DNA of 64,000 bases from NCBI RefSeq assembly GCF_004379255.2, contig NC_056040.1, positions 24,068,120 to 24,132,119 of the forward strand. The letters are read 5' to 3'. This document shows, piece after piece, positions 41,099 through 54,443 of the stretch (position 1 is the first letter of the stretch; each line of letters begins with the position of its first letter). This DNA is from Salvia splendens. Taxonomy: Eukaryota > Streptophyta > Magnoliopsida > Lamiales > Lamiaceae. A program made the translations under genes and the position numbers. The notes beneath the pieces are model-generated. The model ran no database searches, was not told where the DNA came from, and saw only the letters and a program-made list of their open reading frames with translations.

Positions 41099-42014
41099 AT
41101 TCCCTCTGTCCCATAAAAAGGTGTGATTTTCATTTTCATTTGTTCCATAAAAATATGAGCATTTCTATTTATAAATATTATCCCAATTCATATGCATCAA
41201 GTTATTTACACTTATACTATAATTATACACTAATAATAATGAGAGTCTCACTATCCACTAACACTATTTTAATTAGGGATGTCAATCGGGTCAGCCCAGC
41301 AGGTTTCGGGCTAACCCAACGGGTTAATCAGATTACTACCGATAAAATTAACATGCGATCAATCCAATAAATAATGATAAAAATTAGTTATATTTATAAA
41401 ATGTATAATATTTAATTATGATAAATTTGATAATTTGAGATTTATGCTTAAACTCAAATATAAACAAGATCAAATATTAATATTTGAGATTTGTGCAAAA
41501 TGAAATATAAACATATTTCAAGAAAATTTAAAGCATGTTTTAGAAATTTTAATATTTTTAGTGAATTTGAAGTATCTAATTTATTTATCTATTATTATAT
41601 TAATAAAAATTTAATATATAATTTGTATATTTAATATAAAGTTGAAAGTTATTTTTGTAGTTATTTATATTATAAAAATAATCAATGAAGTGACGAATTA
41701 GGAGTCAAATAAATAGAACAATAGAAATTTTATCTGGTTTTCGGGTCAGTCCATTGGGTTTTCAGGTCTGGCCCTAACGGGTTGCGGGTTAATCGAGTGC
41801 AGTCTAATTAGGTTGTAATTTTATCGGGCTATAAATTTTCAACCCTATAAATTTGGCGGGCTATTCGAGCTAGCCCACGGGTTGCCGGCTACACTGACAT
41901 TCCTAATATTAACTACCCTTCTCATCTCTTTTACTTTACTAATTTTATCTTAATTTCTATGTCATATCATATGCTCATATTTGAACGACCTCATATTTTT
42001 ATAGAATGAGGAGA
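41099..42014. mobile_element. Stowaway-like MITE split by a hAT-type MITE
   Basis: The left end TTCCCTCTGTCCCATAAAAA and the right end TTTTTATAGAATGAGGAGAA form an imperfect inverted pair around the nested element at 41274-41905. Confidence 0.6.
41274..41905. mobile_element. hAT-type MITE (TAGGGATGTCAAT family), copy 3
   Basis: 632 bp, ends TAGGGATGTCAATCGGGTC and inverted TAGGAATGTCAGTGTAGCC; flanks ATTTTAAT and ATATTAAC match at 6 of 8. Its interior aligns by eye with the inverse of the copy at 24419-25102 (AGCATGTTTTAGAAATTT, GTGAATTTGAAG). Confidence 0.78.
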
Positions 42015-42400
42015 ATATAATTTTTGCAAAACTTCAAACATTTTATAATTATTATAAAACAAAGATAGAGACAGTTTATGTTAATAGCGTAATTACCGCT
42101 TTCCCTTCAAGTTATTAATTTTACTTGTCTTGTGCCTTAAATCCATGTAGTTCAATTTTCCTCCGGTTTACGATATTTTCAACTTCAATTTTGTTAATAT
42201 TGAAATAGAGCAGATGTTGCAATTTCCGTGCAGACGATGTGCCTGCAATGCATGGACTAATAAAGAAAAGTGTGACAAAAATATAGCCCCCTAAACTGCA
42301 AGGAAGAAAAATTAAGCAGCAGAAACACCACTTGCAAGAATACTATCCTACACCCTACCATATCACAAATTCACTATCTCCTGCTGGAACTTCTACAATC
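42015..42400. other. Intergenic, downstream of PIE1
   Basis: AT-rich; the PIE1 3' UTR probably ends between about 42400 and 42660. Confidence 0.4.
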
Positions 42401-42662
42401 CTATAATGGCCTCCGATGTCGTCGGCATTCATCTTCCCCAACTCCCAACCACCAGGAACTTCGATTTGCAGGTCATTCATCGAGGTCTATCTTTCTGTTT
42501 GTTTATTCCCGATAGCACAGCATTTACACCTCAACAACCATGAGCCGGGCTCACTTTCATTGACTGGGAGTTTCTCGGTCCTGAGATTTAGCCGTTCAAA
42601 AAACATGGCGACTCTCCCATTTGAAGCTTCATGGCGTTTCTTTTGCATTTGCCTGCTGCTCA

Positions 42663-45600
42663 TTACCCCATTTCTATAAATTCAGTAAAATCTGACAGGT
42701 CGTCCAGCCCAGACGTCAAGTCCGGGTCATAGTTTGACGAGACCAGCTCTGTCATGTCTGGGGATAAACCTTCATCCATGTCCACCAGGCTGGCAGAGTC
42801 AAATCCAATATCAGAAAAGGAGGAGGACAAGTCATCGAACTTCAGACTGGGGTCAGTTGGCATCAATGGTAGATTTTGGAACACTTCAGTGGAAGTCAAA
42901 TGTTGCGAGTCAGTGTGATCTTTACTTGCTCTTCTCGACTTCGATTTAGAAGGCTTGACCGGCTCAGAAACAGGGAGCTTGTTTTTTCCCGAATTTGAAG
43001 ACCTGTTATCGCCCGTGGTTAATTCTTGTGATTCTTCCCCAAAACAACTGTCAAAATGTGCAGCTGATGCAGTTCTGGACACGAAGAGAAGATGTAAGAA
43101 TAAGGCTGCTTATCAAAACTCGCAGATTGGTGCAACATTGGTAGCATTTAGGTTCCCATATAAAGACACAAAGAAACACAAGGAATACACTATGAACCAA
43201 AAACGAGGATCTCAAACATACCTGAATTGACTCTCAACTGTGCCCCTGGAAGATTTAAATTGCTGATCCTCTCCAGCATGCCCCTTGAAAGACGTGGAAG
43301 GGTCTGAACCAAGAATTGACACATTAATGACCGAGGGAAGAGGTAGTAGAACTTCAGCCATATCTGTTTCAAGCTCAAGAGTTAAATCCAATATCTCCTT
43401 TTCAATAGGGGTATCCTCCATAGGATTGGTGATAGTTAGCCTGTCATCTGTTTGAATGTTGCAGCTTCTATTCAGAGCAGCGGCAACTAACTTCCCACAC
43501 TGAGGCAAATTACAGAATCCCAGCCTATCTGGTGATTTTCCCAAGGAATTCTTACTGCTGGCAGAGGCATAAAACTCCTGGGATGAATAGAATCTGTTCT
43601 GAAATAATAGAGCATTGCCACTGTGGCTGGAGTGTGAGATATTCCTCCAAGCAGCCGAGAGCACCGAAAAGAAATGCTTTTGAAGAAGTGGTTCGTGATC
43701 TGGTAAATCAGAAGTGATGCCAAGCAATACCCGGATGTTATCCTAATTCATGAAACATACAAAAGAAATTAGGAACATATGTATTTTTGGAGCCAATAAT
43801 AAATTGAAATGCCTAATATCACAAATCAACAGAGCATGCATTTCAAAGCTTCATCCCTAAAGAAGAGATTTACTGTGAGAGGATTAAATTGTCCAAGAAC
43901 AAGCAGAAATCTAAACAAATTACATTCAAACTACACTTGTGTCTGATTATGCCAAGTAACTGCAGTATCCTTGGTAAGGAACAAGTCATCGCTTACTAAT
44001 ACTTCACCTATCGTAAGAAAAACACATTATTTCACAAACATACACATTTCAGGAAACATTGCTTGGTGCAACAATAACACTTCAGAAAACTATTCACTGG
44101 CAAAGATAACAGACAAACAGCAACATATGAATTAATACAATGCGTCAAGAGAGAGCTGAACATACCTCAGTTACTCTTAGAGGACCCTTCCCTGTACCCA
44201 TGCCAACAGCTTTGTCATTAGTTGTAACATCGTTAACTGATAACACATATCTTTGAATTAGTTCCCTAAGCCTCTCAGAGCAATGGACAGGATGACGAAA
44301 CCTGCCCCGGTACGACCCACCATCACTCATTCTGTACAAGATTTCACTTGCCAAATTCCAATTTGGACCATACTCATGGATAGCTGCACATAAAGCGGCA
44401 TCTTCCTTTGGTGACCAAATATCAGGAGAAGGGAGGAAATCCTTAGACCAAATGTTTCCTTTCTTTTTTAACTTTTCTGGTTTTATTGTGAAAATCCGTT
44501 TCAGAGGCATGATGGGGATAGAAAGCTTTCCTCGTGCCTTGTTTCTATTTATTTGCTTTTCATTATCAAAGTAACCATTATCACAAATCTTCAAGTCTTT
44601 AAGTTCATCTTGATGCTTTCCAGGAGATTTGTGATACAAAACAATGTTCCCAGTTTCAGAAGCATTCAGCTTTTTAGACTTCTTTCTGCTTCTTTGTACT
44701 TCATTATCTGAAGGTTTACGTTTCTTCTCTTGAGTTGAGCAGGGAGATAAAGCATCTGAAGATGTGGGGGTGTCATCATATATTAAATCATCATCAATAG
44801 ACATATGTTCTATTGATGACTCTTCTTTTATAGATATGGACTTCGAAACTAGAGCCCCTTTCTTCAAGGATTTGAACTTGGCCTTTTTGCCTTTCTTTTT
44901 CGGTTTTGGTTTTGGAGTAACGAAATCCCTGTTTGGTCGGAAAACAGAGTAAGCTAGAAGGAAAGCTGTTTGATAGAACATAATACCTATTACGATACTA
45001 CTATTCTTCTGCATAAGAGGAACTACGGTACATGTTTCTGTATCACATACTAGTGTAGTAAGTGAACAGGGTGAGCCAGCATGTATACATAATTTTGTTA
45101 GGTGAACTTAGAATCTCGCTTCAGTTAATAAGAGACCTAGAATTCACATAAAAGAATTGCCCGTGAATACTAAAGAGGCCACCTAATGAGATGTCTATCA
45201 AGCTAGTCTGCATGCATACTAACAAGTACTCCCTCTGTCCCTGAAAATTTGTCAAATTTGTCACTTCCATTTTCGTCCGTCCCTAAAAATTTATCACCTT
45301 TCACTTTTACCATTTTTGGTAATGGACCCCACAATCTACTAACTCATTTTCACTCACCTTTTATTATAAAACTACTATATAAAAGTAGGACCCACATGCC
45401 ACTAACTTTTTCAACCCACTTTCTATTTTTAAAACCTGTGCCGGGTCAAATGGTGACAAATTATTAGGGACGGAGGGAGTAACAAAAAAACTCCATACAC
45501 TGAATTCAGAGTTTCTCTTACAAATACTAACCTTTGAGAGTCTGAATAACAACATTCTAAAGCCTCTTTCTCCTGGGCTTCACGTTCCAGATCTTCCATC

Positions 45601-48600
45601 AGCTATTAGATAGTTAGTATTAAACATTAGTTAGGAAGAAAAATCTCCAACCATAAAAATAACTAAATTGAGGTAGAAATTCCAGAAGGATCCAACAGCA
45701 AATGAATTGGTTCCCTCACAAATCTTATATCATCTTATATCATAAAGCAAGTGCTGCTGTATACCTTGTGTTGTGCTAGAGCTTCAACTTGTTGTTTATA
45801 TACTTCAGTTGCAAAATCAGCATCCCAACCTAAACAACAACAATTAAATTAAGATAAAGTCTTGATGCATGTGTTGATGAACTTCTCTTATTTTCTACAT
45901 AGCAGACGGATTTTCTTGTCAAGAGATTTAATGAAATACAATAATTTCCATGACAATGTAGTTTCAACAACTGTCAACCAAAAATAGAAAATAACAGAAC
46001 AGAAGAAAAGACAAACTTGACAGTGAGAAAAAAGGAAAAAATATGAAGATCATACATCTACAATTCAGGATATAAATTTGAAATGCAAAGCAATTTAAAT
46101 CCAACTTACAGAGAAAGCAAACATAAGAAACCATTACATGTGTATTAAAAGATTATGATCGTATTTGTAATGGTAACAACACTTAGTAATCAGAGGAAAG
46201 ATGCCCCATAGTACCATAACTTTCTACAATGCACATAATATTTGCAAAGCAATAGAAACATAAAAAAAGTCAATCTTGAAAGAGCACATACTTTCATACA
46301 CCAACGGTTCTTCGTCATCATCAATCTCGGCCTCCATATCGTCCTTTAACTTCTCAATGCGCTCCAGCTCCCATTCAGCTTCCTCGACTTGAGTATTAGG
46401 CTCAACTGCAGTCTTGTCAATAATTGGGTCCCACAACTCAAGAAAGCGTACTGCATATCGATCAATGGGGCGTAACTGATTCTCGAAAGACATGATAGCC
46501 TGCCCAGCTGCAGCTGCAGCTGCGGCCATCTGTTTGACGTCAGCCAGCATATCAACATCATCTTCATTATTCTGGATAGCAAGGGCTCCTTCTTCAACTG
46601 GATGGCTTTCACTCACAACATTGCCCTCATCTGATTTCACATTCAAAGCAGGCTGTTCAGCAGGACCATCAGGCTTCATTTCCTCTTCATTGGCTAGCTC
46701 ATCGTCCTCCAACTTGCCAACTGCTTCTTCAGTGAACTCTTGATTATCTACAGCCTCTTCTTCTTCCACTTTCTTTAGCGCCATGTAGTCTGCCTCATCT
46801 TCAGCATTCTTTAAGGCAGCTTCCAAATCCACACAAGATAATGTTACCTCACCGCCATTCTTGGATGTTTTGTCTAGTAGTGTATCCTTTTGGGAAACTG
46901 TTCCATGGCCCGAAAACAATTCTGTTGGATCCAGCTTCTTAAAGAATTCGGTATTGTAGCTTCCACTTTGTATAACTAAATCATCCAAAGCCCGCTTCTG
47001 ATTGGCCTTTTTCAGAATATTCTCTTCGATTGTGCTCTCACTTATCAACCTATATATGTGAACCTCACGTGTCTGACCTATCCTGTGACACCTATCTTGT
47101 GCTTGTTGATCCATAGCAGGATTCCAGTCACTATCATAGAAAATCACAGTGTCTGCCCCAACTAGGTTGATGCCTACACCTCCACTCCGTGTTGACAAAA
47201 TAAAAAGAAATATCTTGGGGTTTGTATTAAACCTCTGCATGAGTGTCTGCCTCTCTTCAGGCGGAGTAGAACCATCTAGACGCATGTAAGTATAGCCATA
47301 AAGATTGATGAATGCCTCTAAAACATCAAGCATCTTTGTCATTTGGGTGAATATCAGAGCCCTATGACCCTCTGATTTAAGTCGCCGGAGCAGAACTGCA
47401 AGCTCCTGCAGCTTACCACAGTCAAACTGGATAAGTCTTCTATCTGGAAAGTAAACTTGCCTCCGGATAATAGCAGGCCGAAATGGAGTAAGAAGAGGGG
47501 AAAAAAGTTGTGACCATCTCTCTTTGGACGTTTGGTGAATAAACACAGGTGATCCACCCTTACTGCACCAGGAAACTGGGGGTGGTGCACGTGCAGCAGG
47601 TATTGCAAACATGAAACTTCCAACCTGATCAGCCATCTTTTCAAATCTTTCAACTGGGGAAAGTACAATATCAGAAAGCTTGGATGAATACAGATATGAC
47701 AAAGGATTGTGTTTCTGATGATGAATATCGTGGACAGGATGCTTGACACTGACAAGCTCCCTGAGGCCAGTGGCATAAATGGGTTTTCTTCTGCACCTTA
47801 TAGAATTCCACCACGAAACAGCTGCAGCACGATCTTTCATTTCTCTCAACCTCTCATCCAATAGTGCCTTCTGAATCTCATCAAATATTGAATGCCTGTT
47901 ATTCTTTTTCTTGCATCTGACCCAATTATCCTCCAAACTAGACAGGTTTACACGTTGCTGAATCAAGCTTGAAGGTGTAGCAATAGTTTGAATTTCTTCA
48001 CTCTCCCAAGATGTCATGAAGAAATCCAGATGAGAGAAGACAAATCCTAAGCCATTAAGATCAACAGATGCAAATGGCCCAGGGGCAAGCATTGAGCAAA
48101 CAGGAGAGCTAAGTTGCATGTCTATACCACGCATATCAAAAGAACTTACAATTGGACGGCCTTCAAATAGATCGGGATGATTGCAAACTTTACGAAGTTG
48201 CATAATAACACTGATCATTCCAAAAAAATTACCATTAGCTAGGGTAGCCTGAGTCTCGGAGCTAGCAATAAAGTCCTCATATAAGTTACGCTGTCTCCTT
48301 GACAGCCTACAACATATAATATGTTCATGCTTCGAAGGAAGCTGTTTCTCGACATCCCTTTTCAATCGGCGAAGTAAGAAGGGACGGAGTACATTATGCA
48401 GCCGGTCAACTACTTCTTTGTTTACCTTTTCTTGTCCCTCTACCATGACGGATATAGGATTACTGAACCAATCCTTAAATTCTTGGTGAGACTGAAAAAT
48501 ATGTGGCATCAAGAAATGCATCAGAGACCACAGTTCCATAAGATCATTCTGTAATGGAGTACCAGTTAGTAGAATGCGCCTCTTGGAGTTAAAATTGAGT

Positions 48601-51600
48601 AACGTCTGCCACCTTTGTGACTTCCAATTCTTTATTAGATGCGCTTCGTCCAAAATAAGGTACTTCCACTTCTTCCTCTTGAAAACCTTTGAATCTTGGA
48701 TGACGAGTCTATAAGTCGTAATGCAAACATGAAATGAATTAGGTTTCAACCATCCTTGCCTCTTTATTCTCCGCTCTTTAGCACTTCCAAAGTATGTCAA
48801 TATTTTGAAAGCAGGACACCATTTAAGAAACTCAGTCTCCCAATTGAGCATGACACTAGTTGGAACGACAATGAGATGTGGACCCCAAATTCCTTTCTCG
48901 CAAGCCAGGTGAGCAAGCAGCGCAATGGTCATAATCGTCTTACCCAACCCCATCTCATCAGCAAGTATTCCATTGAGTCTCTTCTCATACATGGTCACAA
49001 GCCAATCCAAACCAATATGCTGATACTCACGCAGGGGAAACTTTAGAAGAAAAGGGAACTTCGTTCGCACCTTTGTCGTTGAGAATGTATTTCCAGTTGG
49101 TTGTGCTGACCTGGCAGCTGCTGCTGCATCAGCAATTATATTTTCACTTTGTGTCTCTTCTCCAGATTTTCCTGAACATTCAGCTTCTTCTTCTGGATGG
49201 GAGCATATATCTGGCTCCAATCCATTTGACCCATAATCAGGCTGCATAAGGTTAGACATCCTATGTTCTGGTGAATCCAATAACTCTACAGAACCAGAAG
49301 TAGACAAGGATCTAGAGTCGTCATCTACATCACTGTCACAATCCTGAACAATGAAGTATCATCAGAAAAATATATGCACTCAATAAGAACAGAGGGGAGG
49401 AAACAGGGAACTCCTCTACGTACCTTCTTATACCTTGCAAGCAATTCCTCTATAGGAACTTCACTTTCCTTCTGGAGAAGTGCAATCTGAAAAAGCATAT
49501 GATTAATTAATATTACCATCTAATTGATTAAATAAAAATTTGAAAATTCAAGACTTCAGAATATAAGGATCCCACATCCTCACCTCGTCTGCAGTATTGA
49601 TTTTTTCTGCATTTGCTAATTCTTCTTCCTCCACGAGAGTTGTTTCATCATCCTGGAAACCGACCACATGTATCAAATAAAGAGAAGACTAAAAAATATA
49701 GAAGATTTTCCTTCGGATGAGTGGGTAGCCAACCCAGATAATGAAGATGTCAAGGCAACAATGTCATTGCTAATAGATGGGGGGTGGGGGAGGTTCTTGA
49801 GCACCGAGGAAGAGAAAACAAATCAACCAAAGGGTTAGTTTTATTTTTTGACTAAGTACAGTACATAATATATACTCCCTCCATCCCATAACAATAGAAA
49901 CTCTTTCCATTTTCGTCCATCCCATAAAAATAGCACACTTCTATTTTTGGTAACTCCTTTCTCTCTAATGAGGTGGGCCCATTCTCCACTAACAATACTC
50001 CAATTACATTTTTGTTTCTACCTCTCTTACTTTACCAATTGTGCATTAAAACCCATGCCGTCCCAAAAGTTTCTAGTATTTTTTATGGGCCAGAGGGAGT
50101 ACTTATTTCTAATATTTAATTTTTCGACGGTGGACATGATTGATGAAAATGAAAAAGAGGAATATGGTTTTGAAAGTGGACATGAAGATGGAGAGAGAGG
50201 GAGATGATTCAATCTTCTTGGATCTTTGATTATTATGTCGAATAATTATTAGACTTGAGTTTCAGAAGACTTGTAATTATTTAGCAGTTATGACTTATGA
50301 CTGATGTGTTTTCATATATTTTTCAAGCTTTTATGAGTTATTGTAAAAGGTATAACATTTATGTGCATTTATGATTTATGCTTTATGCTTTGGTCTTACG
50401 CCGCTGGGTGGGGGGGGGAGGGGGTTGCAGGAAAATGCCTTGGTTCTTAAAATGTATTCTAAAGCCTGGGCGGATTATGTGAAATAATGGTACCCAAGTC
50501 CATTAGGATATAATGCATAGCACTCACTGAAAAAGGAGAAACTTAGCTGTATGTGATGGATGGGCGAATTGTTATTGAAAAGAAATCGCAGGTACCCTTA
50601 CAAATGAAGAACGGTGCATTGCAAAACATGTCAAATTCCAAACATTTATTAATAATCAAGAGCTTACCATGTCATATTCATTTTCTTCCCTGGCTGAGAG
50701 TACAAAATCATCATCTTCCTACAAAAATAGAAGTAATCAGAATTCAACATAATCTGAACTGTATTGAATGCATAACATGGAAAGAGCAGGCAATAGCAAG
50801 AAAAGGTTGGAAAAAATTAAACCTAATAGGCTAATATTAATTTGAGAAATCCAGTACAAACACCATATTAAGGAATAAGTAAAAACATATTTGGGAACTA
50901 AAAAAATGCCATAAACATGATAAGTAGCACTATGCACAAACATTAAGGGTCTTGTACATTAAACAGCACTTATATTCAGAAACCAAATAGACACACTTAC
51001 TTGTTCGTCATTGAACTCATGTGAGATCTGCTTCTTCTCTGAGTCAAGAAGTTTCTTCGAAGAACTTCTCTTGTGATTTTCAGCCACCTCCGGACAATGG
51101 TTTTCTGGTGCAGACAAAATACCATTACTTTCAACCTGAATGTATCAAACAAGGAATATTATGTTGAGTATTAGACAGTCTTTACAATTTGCAACAGTAT
51201 ATATAAACACATACAACTTACACAACGACGACCAGATTTCACAGGCGAGTTGCCTTCCTCTATCACAAGGGCATCTCCCATGGAATCTTCTTTTCCTGAA
51301 AAAGATTGAACCTCTGGTTAAAAGGAAGTGAGTAGAAATAAATTCAAAATGCAGCATGATAAGACCTAACCATTAAGTTCATTATGCCCAGTTGTTCCAG
51401 GCTTATCATCATCCTTCTGGGGACTTTTTTCTCTGCTGCCTGAGCAAAAATTACATTAATCAACAGTAGTTTGACACATAATCATACAACATGGAGAAGA
51501 AACCAAAATTTCCGAGCTAAATTTAATGAGCCACCCAAAATGACATAAATAAAGAGGTACCTTCATGGGCTGCATAACGTTTCAGTATCTCCTCCAGAGG

Positions 51601-54443
51601 TAAATCGACTTCACTTTGTAATGCTGCCAACTCCTCATCCCGCTCCTCTTTAGTAATGAGAGCCTCATCCGCATCAACAGTACGCTCATCATCTTCCTGA
51701 AGGAAAGATAATGGGATGTTTTATAATAATGGCTATAAATAAGAGCACAAGATTTTACTAAGACAAAATCAGTATCCATAAAATGAAAATGCAAATTAAC
51801 TTTTGCAAGAAAGCACAGGAACATAGTCAGTTTTCTATAAGCTCACACACTGATACTAGATAGCAAAAGATGTCCAATGAATGAATGCAAGCCTTTTTAG
51901 ATTCCAGAGAAAAATAATTTTATCCAAACAAAGCACATGGCTTCAATTATAATCTTCAGACAATCAATGGTGATCCTCCAAGAAAATACTCAAACCATAT
52001 ATAGGACATCTTATTATAGATGAAAACTGGCCCTAGTTTATCTCGATTATAAAAGCCTTGCTACCTTGTCAAATAGATTGATAAAGAAGTCATGGGTAAG
52101 AAAAGATTTAGAAAAGAAAAGACTAACAGCTCATATCAAGGTCTACTTGCCAAAATAGTTGAAGAATCAGAAAAGGGGATCTAGTGCTAGGAAATAAAAT
52201 GCATGGAAACTGCACAATGTCTATACGCAAATATCTTCCAACAAAATTGAGAATACTGCTTACAATATCCATAAGGATAACCACCATTGAGAGTTGGAAC
52301 TTACAGATTCTTCGGTGGATTGCAAATCATAGTCTTCATCTACAGCTTTGATATCTGACTGGGATCCTAGCATTATCAAAGGATCAAAACTCAAAAAAGA
52401 TACAAAAACAGTAGAACTGATCAATGCCAAAATTTTATGACATACCATTATCTGATTCGTCAGCTCTTCTCCCAGAAGTACTCGGATTTGCCTCAGCATT
52501 GCACAAGTAAGATGGTTTGCAAAGACTCAGTGGATTGACAAGATTTTCAGCCAGCATTGATGAGTACCTAAAAGATGAGGTGAGGAGCATCAGTATGTCA
52601 ATTAATAGGATAACACGGACTAAGTTCTTCATGAATCTGCTGATGTTGATTTTCCTTGGAAATTATTCATCATAAGTATAAAATTCACAGGCAGATAGCA
52701 AAAAGATCCCATATAATAAAATACCTTTCAGTTTGTCCAAGAAGGAACTCAAGCTGTTTATCAAGAGCTTTCTTCTTTTTCACATCAAGCTCCAACTGAT
52801 GCTTGTATAACACCTGTACCACCATGGTAACCAGATATTTAATCAAATCATCATATAAAGAAAATCATTAGAAGAGAAATTTCAGGAGGGCACTTGCCAG
52901 CTTCTCTATTTTTATCCAGAATTTCTTTACATCCTTCGAAATATTGAGGGCAACTTTTCTCAACTTTTGCTCCTCTTCCTGATTACATTGTGTTCAGCAT
53001 TACCAAATTATCAGTGGACTTGAATAAATAATTGTAAAGACATCAGCTCAAAACGAAGGGGTGAAAATGACATCTTTCTTCAAAAGTCCTCCAACTACAT
53101 GCAAAATGGAAAAGGAAAAATGTGCACCTTGACTCTCTTCTCGCCTCTTGTTGCCTGATCAAGCATGCCCTTGCTGGCTCGTATAGCAACTTTCTTTGCC
53201 TGTGCCAGCTTCCATTTCCTCTCCGACTCAAAGTCCTAAACAATGATACAGAAAAAGCTTAGAAAGTTAAAAACTGAGCCAATCAACTAGGTATCGCGTT
53301 GAAAGAATATATACTTGGTTACCTTTGACAACCAGACCATCTCTTCCAGGACATGATCCCAATGTGCTTTAGGACGTTGAGGTTCTTTCGGAGCTTCAAG
53401 GGCCTAGGATCGAGAGAAAAAAAAAGTGTCAGTGCAAACAATTAAACTATAGAAGCAGAAGATTTCAGTCATTCTAAGCTCGAATATAATGATCGGACAT
53501 TTTGCTATATGCCCCAGCTTTTCTTATCAATCAAGATACTGCGTAGGATGTGTGTGTGTGTGTGTGTGTCCTTGTACTTCTAATACCCAATCATAGATAC
53601 TCCCTCCGTCCCATTATAAGTGAGGCGTATTCCTTTTTAGGCCGTCCCACTATAAGTGAGACATTTCCTTTTATAGCAAAAAAGCAACACTCTATCTCTG
53701 TCTTTACTTTATCCTCTCTTCTACTTTTTCTCTCTACTTTTCCTCACTCCTACTTTATTCTCTCTTCATTTAACCACTAAACACCACTACCCCAAAAGAA
53801 ATGTGTCACGTGTAATGGGACGGAGGGAGTACAATATTATGATATTGGACAGCCACGACTTCAAAATTTACAGCTTTATAAATACGATTTGTAATGGATT
53901 TCAAGCAAATGCAATTTAACTGTATGGATAAATAACACAGAATAAATAACAAAACATGGCTCTGTATCATGGGATCCATGCAGTCAAACTTCCATCATTC
54001 GAAAGCTATAAGTATGACTAAGAAAGTATAAATTGTAGCTGTAAGCATGTATAACAATTAACAAACAGACAAATTTTATGTATATTAACAAAAGTAGTAG
54101 ATCCTAGAGTGACTAATATTACAATTCGTTGATCATATCTCCAAATAAATCTTAGGGAAGTTAGGATACTAAATCTCTGAGCCATTGAATTCTTCAATCG
54201 TATAATATTAAGAGTTTCAGCAACAAACCAGAATTGTATTTGAAAAAACTCACTATCAAAGATTAAACATATTCTAGGTTAAATTATAAATCAAGTATAT
54301 ACTCAGATAATGAGAGGTTCGGTAAATGTTTTAGGAGCCTAATACAAATTAAGTTGGCACACACATGAAGTTAAAATCCTCACCTTCTGCCGCTTAGCCC
54401 GCGATTCATGGTCAAGTTTAGACCTTGGACCCTTCGAGGCCAT
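42663..54443 (-). CDS. PIE1: PIE1, Swi2/Snf2 ATPase of the SWR1 chromatin-remodelling complex
   Basis: PIE1 exchanges H2A for H2A.Z in the nucleus and, in Arabidopsis, keeps FLC active and delays flowering. Twenty coding exons total 6084 nt (2027 codons plus stop), with every phase consistent: 54443-54384, 53403-53323, 53235-53128, 52978-52898, 52813-52725, 52567-52446, 52366-52305, 51696-51561, 51439-51371, 51295-51222, 51135-51001, 50718-50668, 49652-49584, 49486-49424, 49343-46292, 45829-45765, 45602-45532, 44928-44166, 43742-43222, 43074-42663. The start MASKGPRSKLDHESRAKRQK matches the family. An HSA domain covers about 25-95, followed by acidic repeats with IEELLARY/LEEILKRY. In the ATPase, DEMGLGKT is at about 529-536 and DEAH at about 632-635; the helicase C-lobe holds STRSGGVGINL and QAQDRCHRIGQ. 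A SANT domain lies near 1630-1690. Intron 4 is GC-AG. Introns 1, 12 and 17 carry Stowaway-like MITEs. It appears functional. Confidence 0.95.
45229..45479. mobile_element. Stowaway-like MITE in PIE1 intron 17
   Basis: 251 bp, ends CTCCCTCTGTCCCTGAAAAT and inverted CTCCCTCCGTCCCTAATAAT, flanked by TA. Confidence 0.88.
49875..50099. mobile_element. Stowaway-like MITE in PIE1 intron 12
   Basis: 225 bp, ends CTCCCTCCATCCCATAACAA and inverted CTCCCTCTGGCCCATAAAAA, flanked by TA. Confidence 0.87.
52814..52897 (-). other. GC-AG intron in PIE1
   Basis: Exon 4 ends GAGAAGCTG and the intron starts GCAAGT; the acceptor is TACAG. No GT donor keeps the reading frame EKL-VLYKHQLELD. GC-AG introns are a small, known class in plants. 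Confidence 0.8.
53600..53829. mobile_element. Stowaway-like MITE in PIE1 intron 1
   Basis: 230 bp, ends CTCCCTCCGTCCCATTATAA and inverted CTCCCTCCGTCCCATTACAC, flanked by TA. A (GT)n microsatellite lies at 53547-53569 just before it. Confidence 0.9.

Noticed and set aside
42416..42679. Plus-strand open frame of 87 codons beside PIE1
   Set aside because: Lies over the PIE1 3' UTR and last exon on the opposite strand; no known domain.
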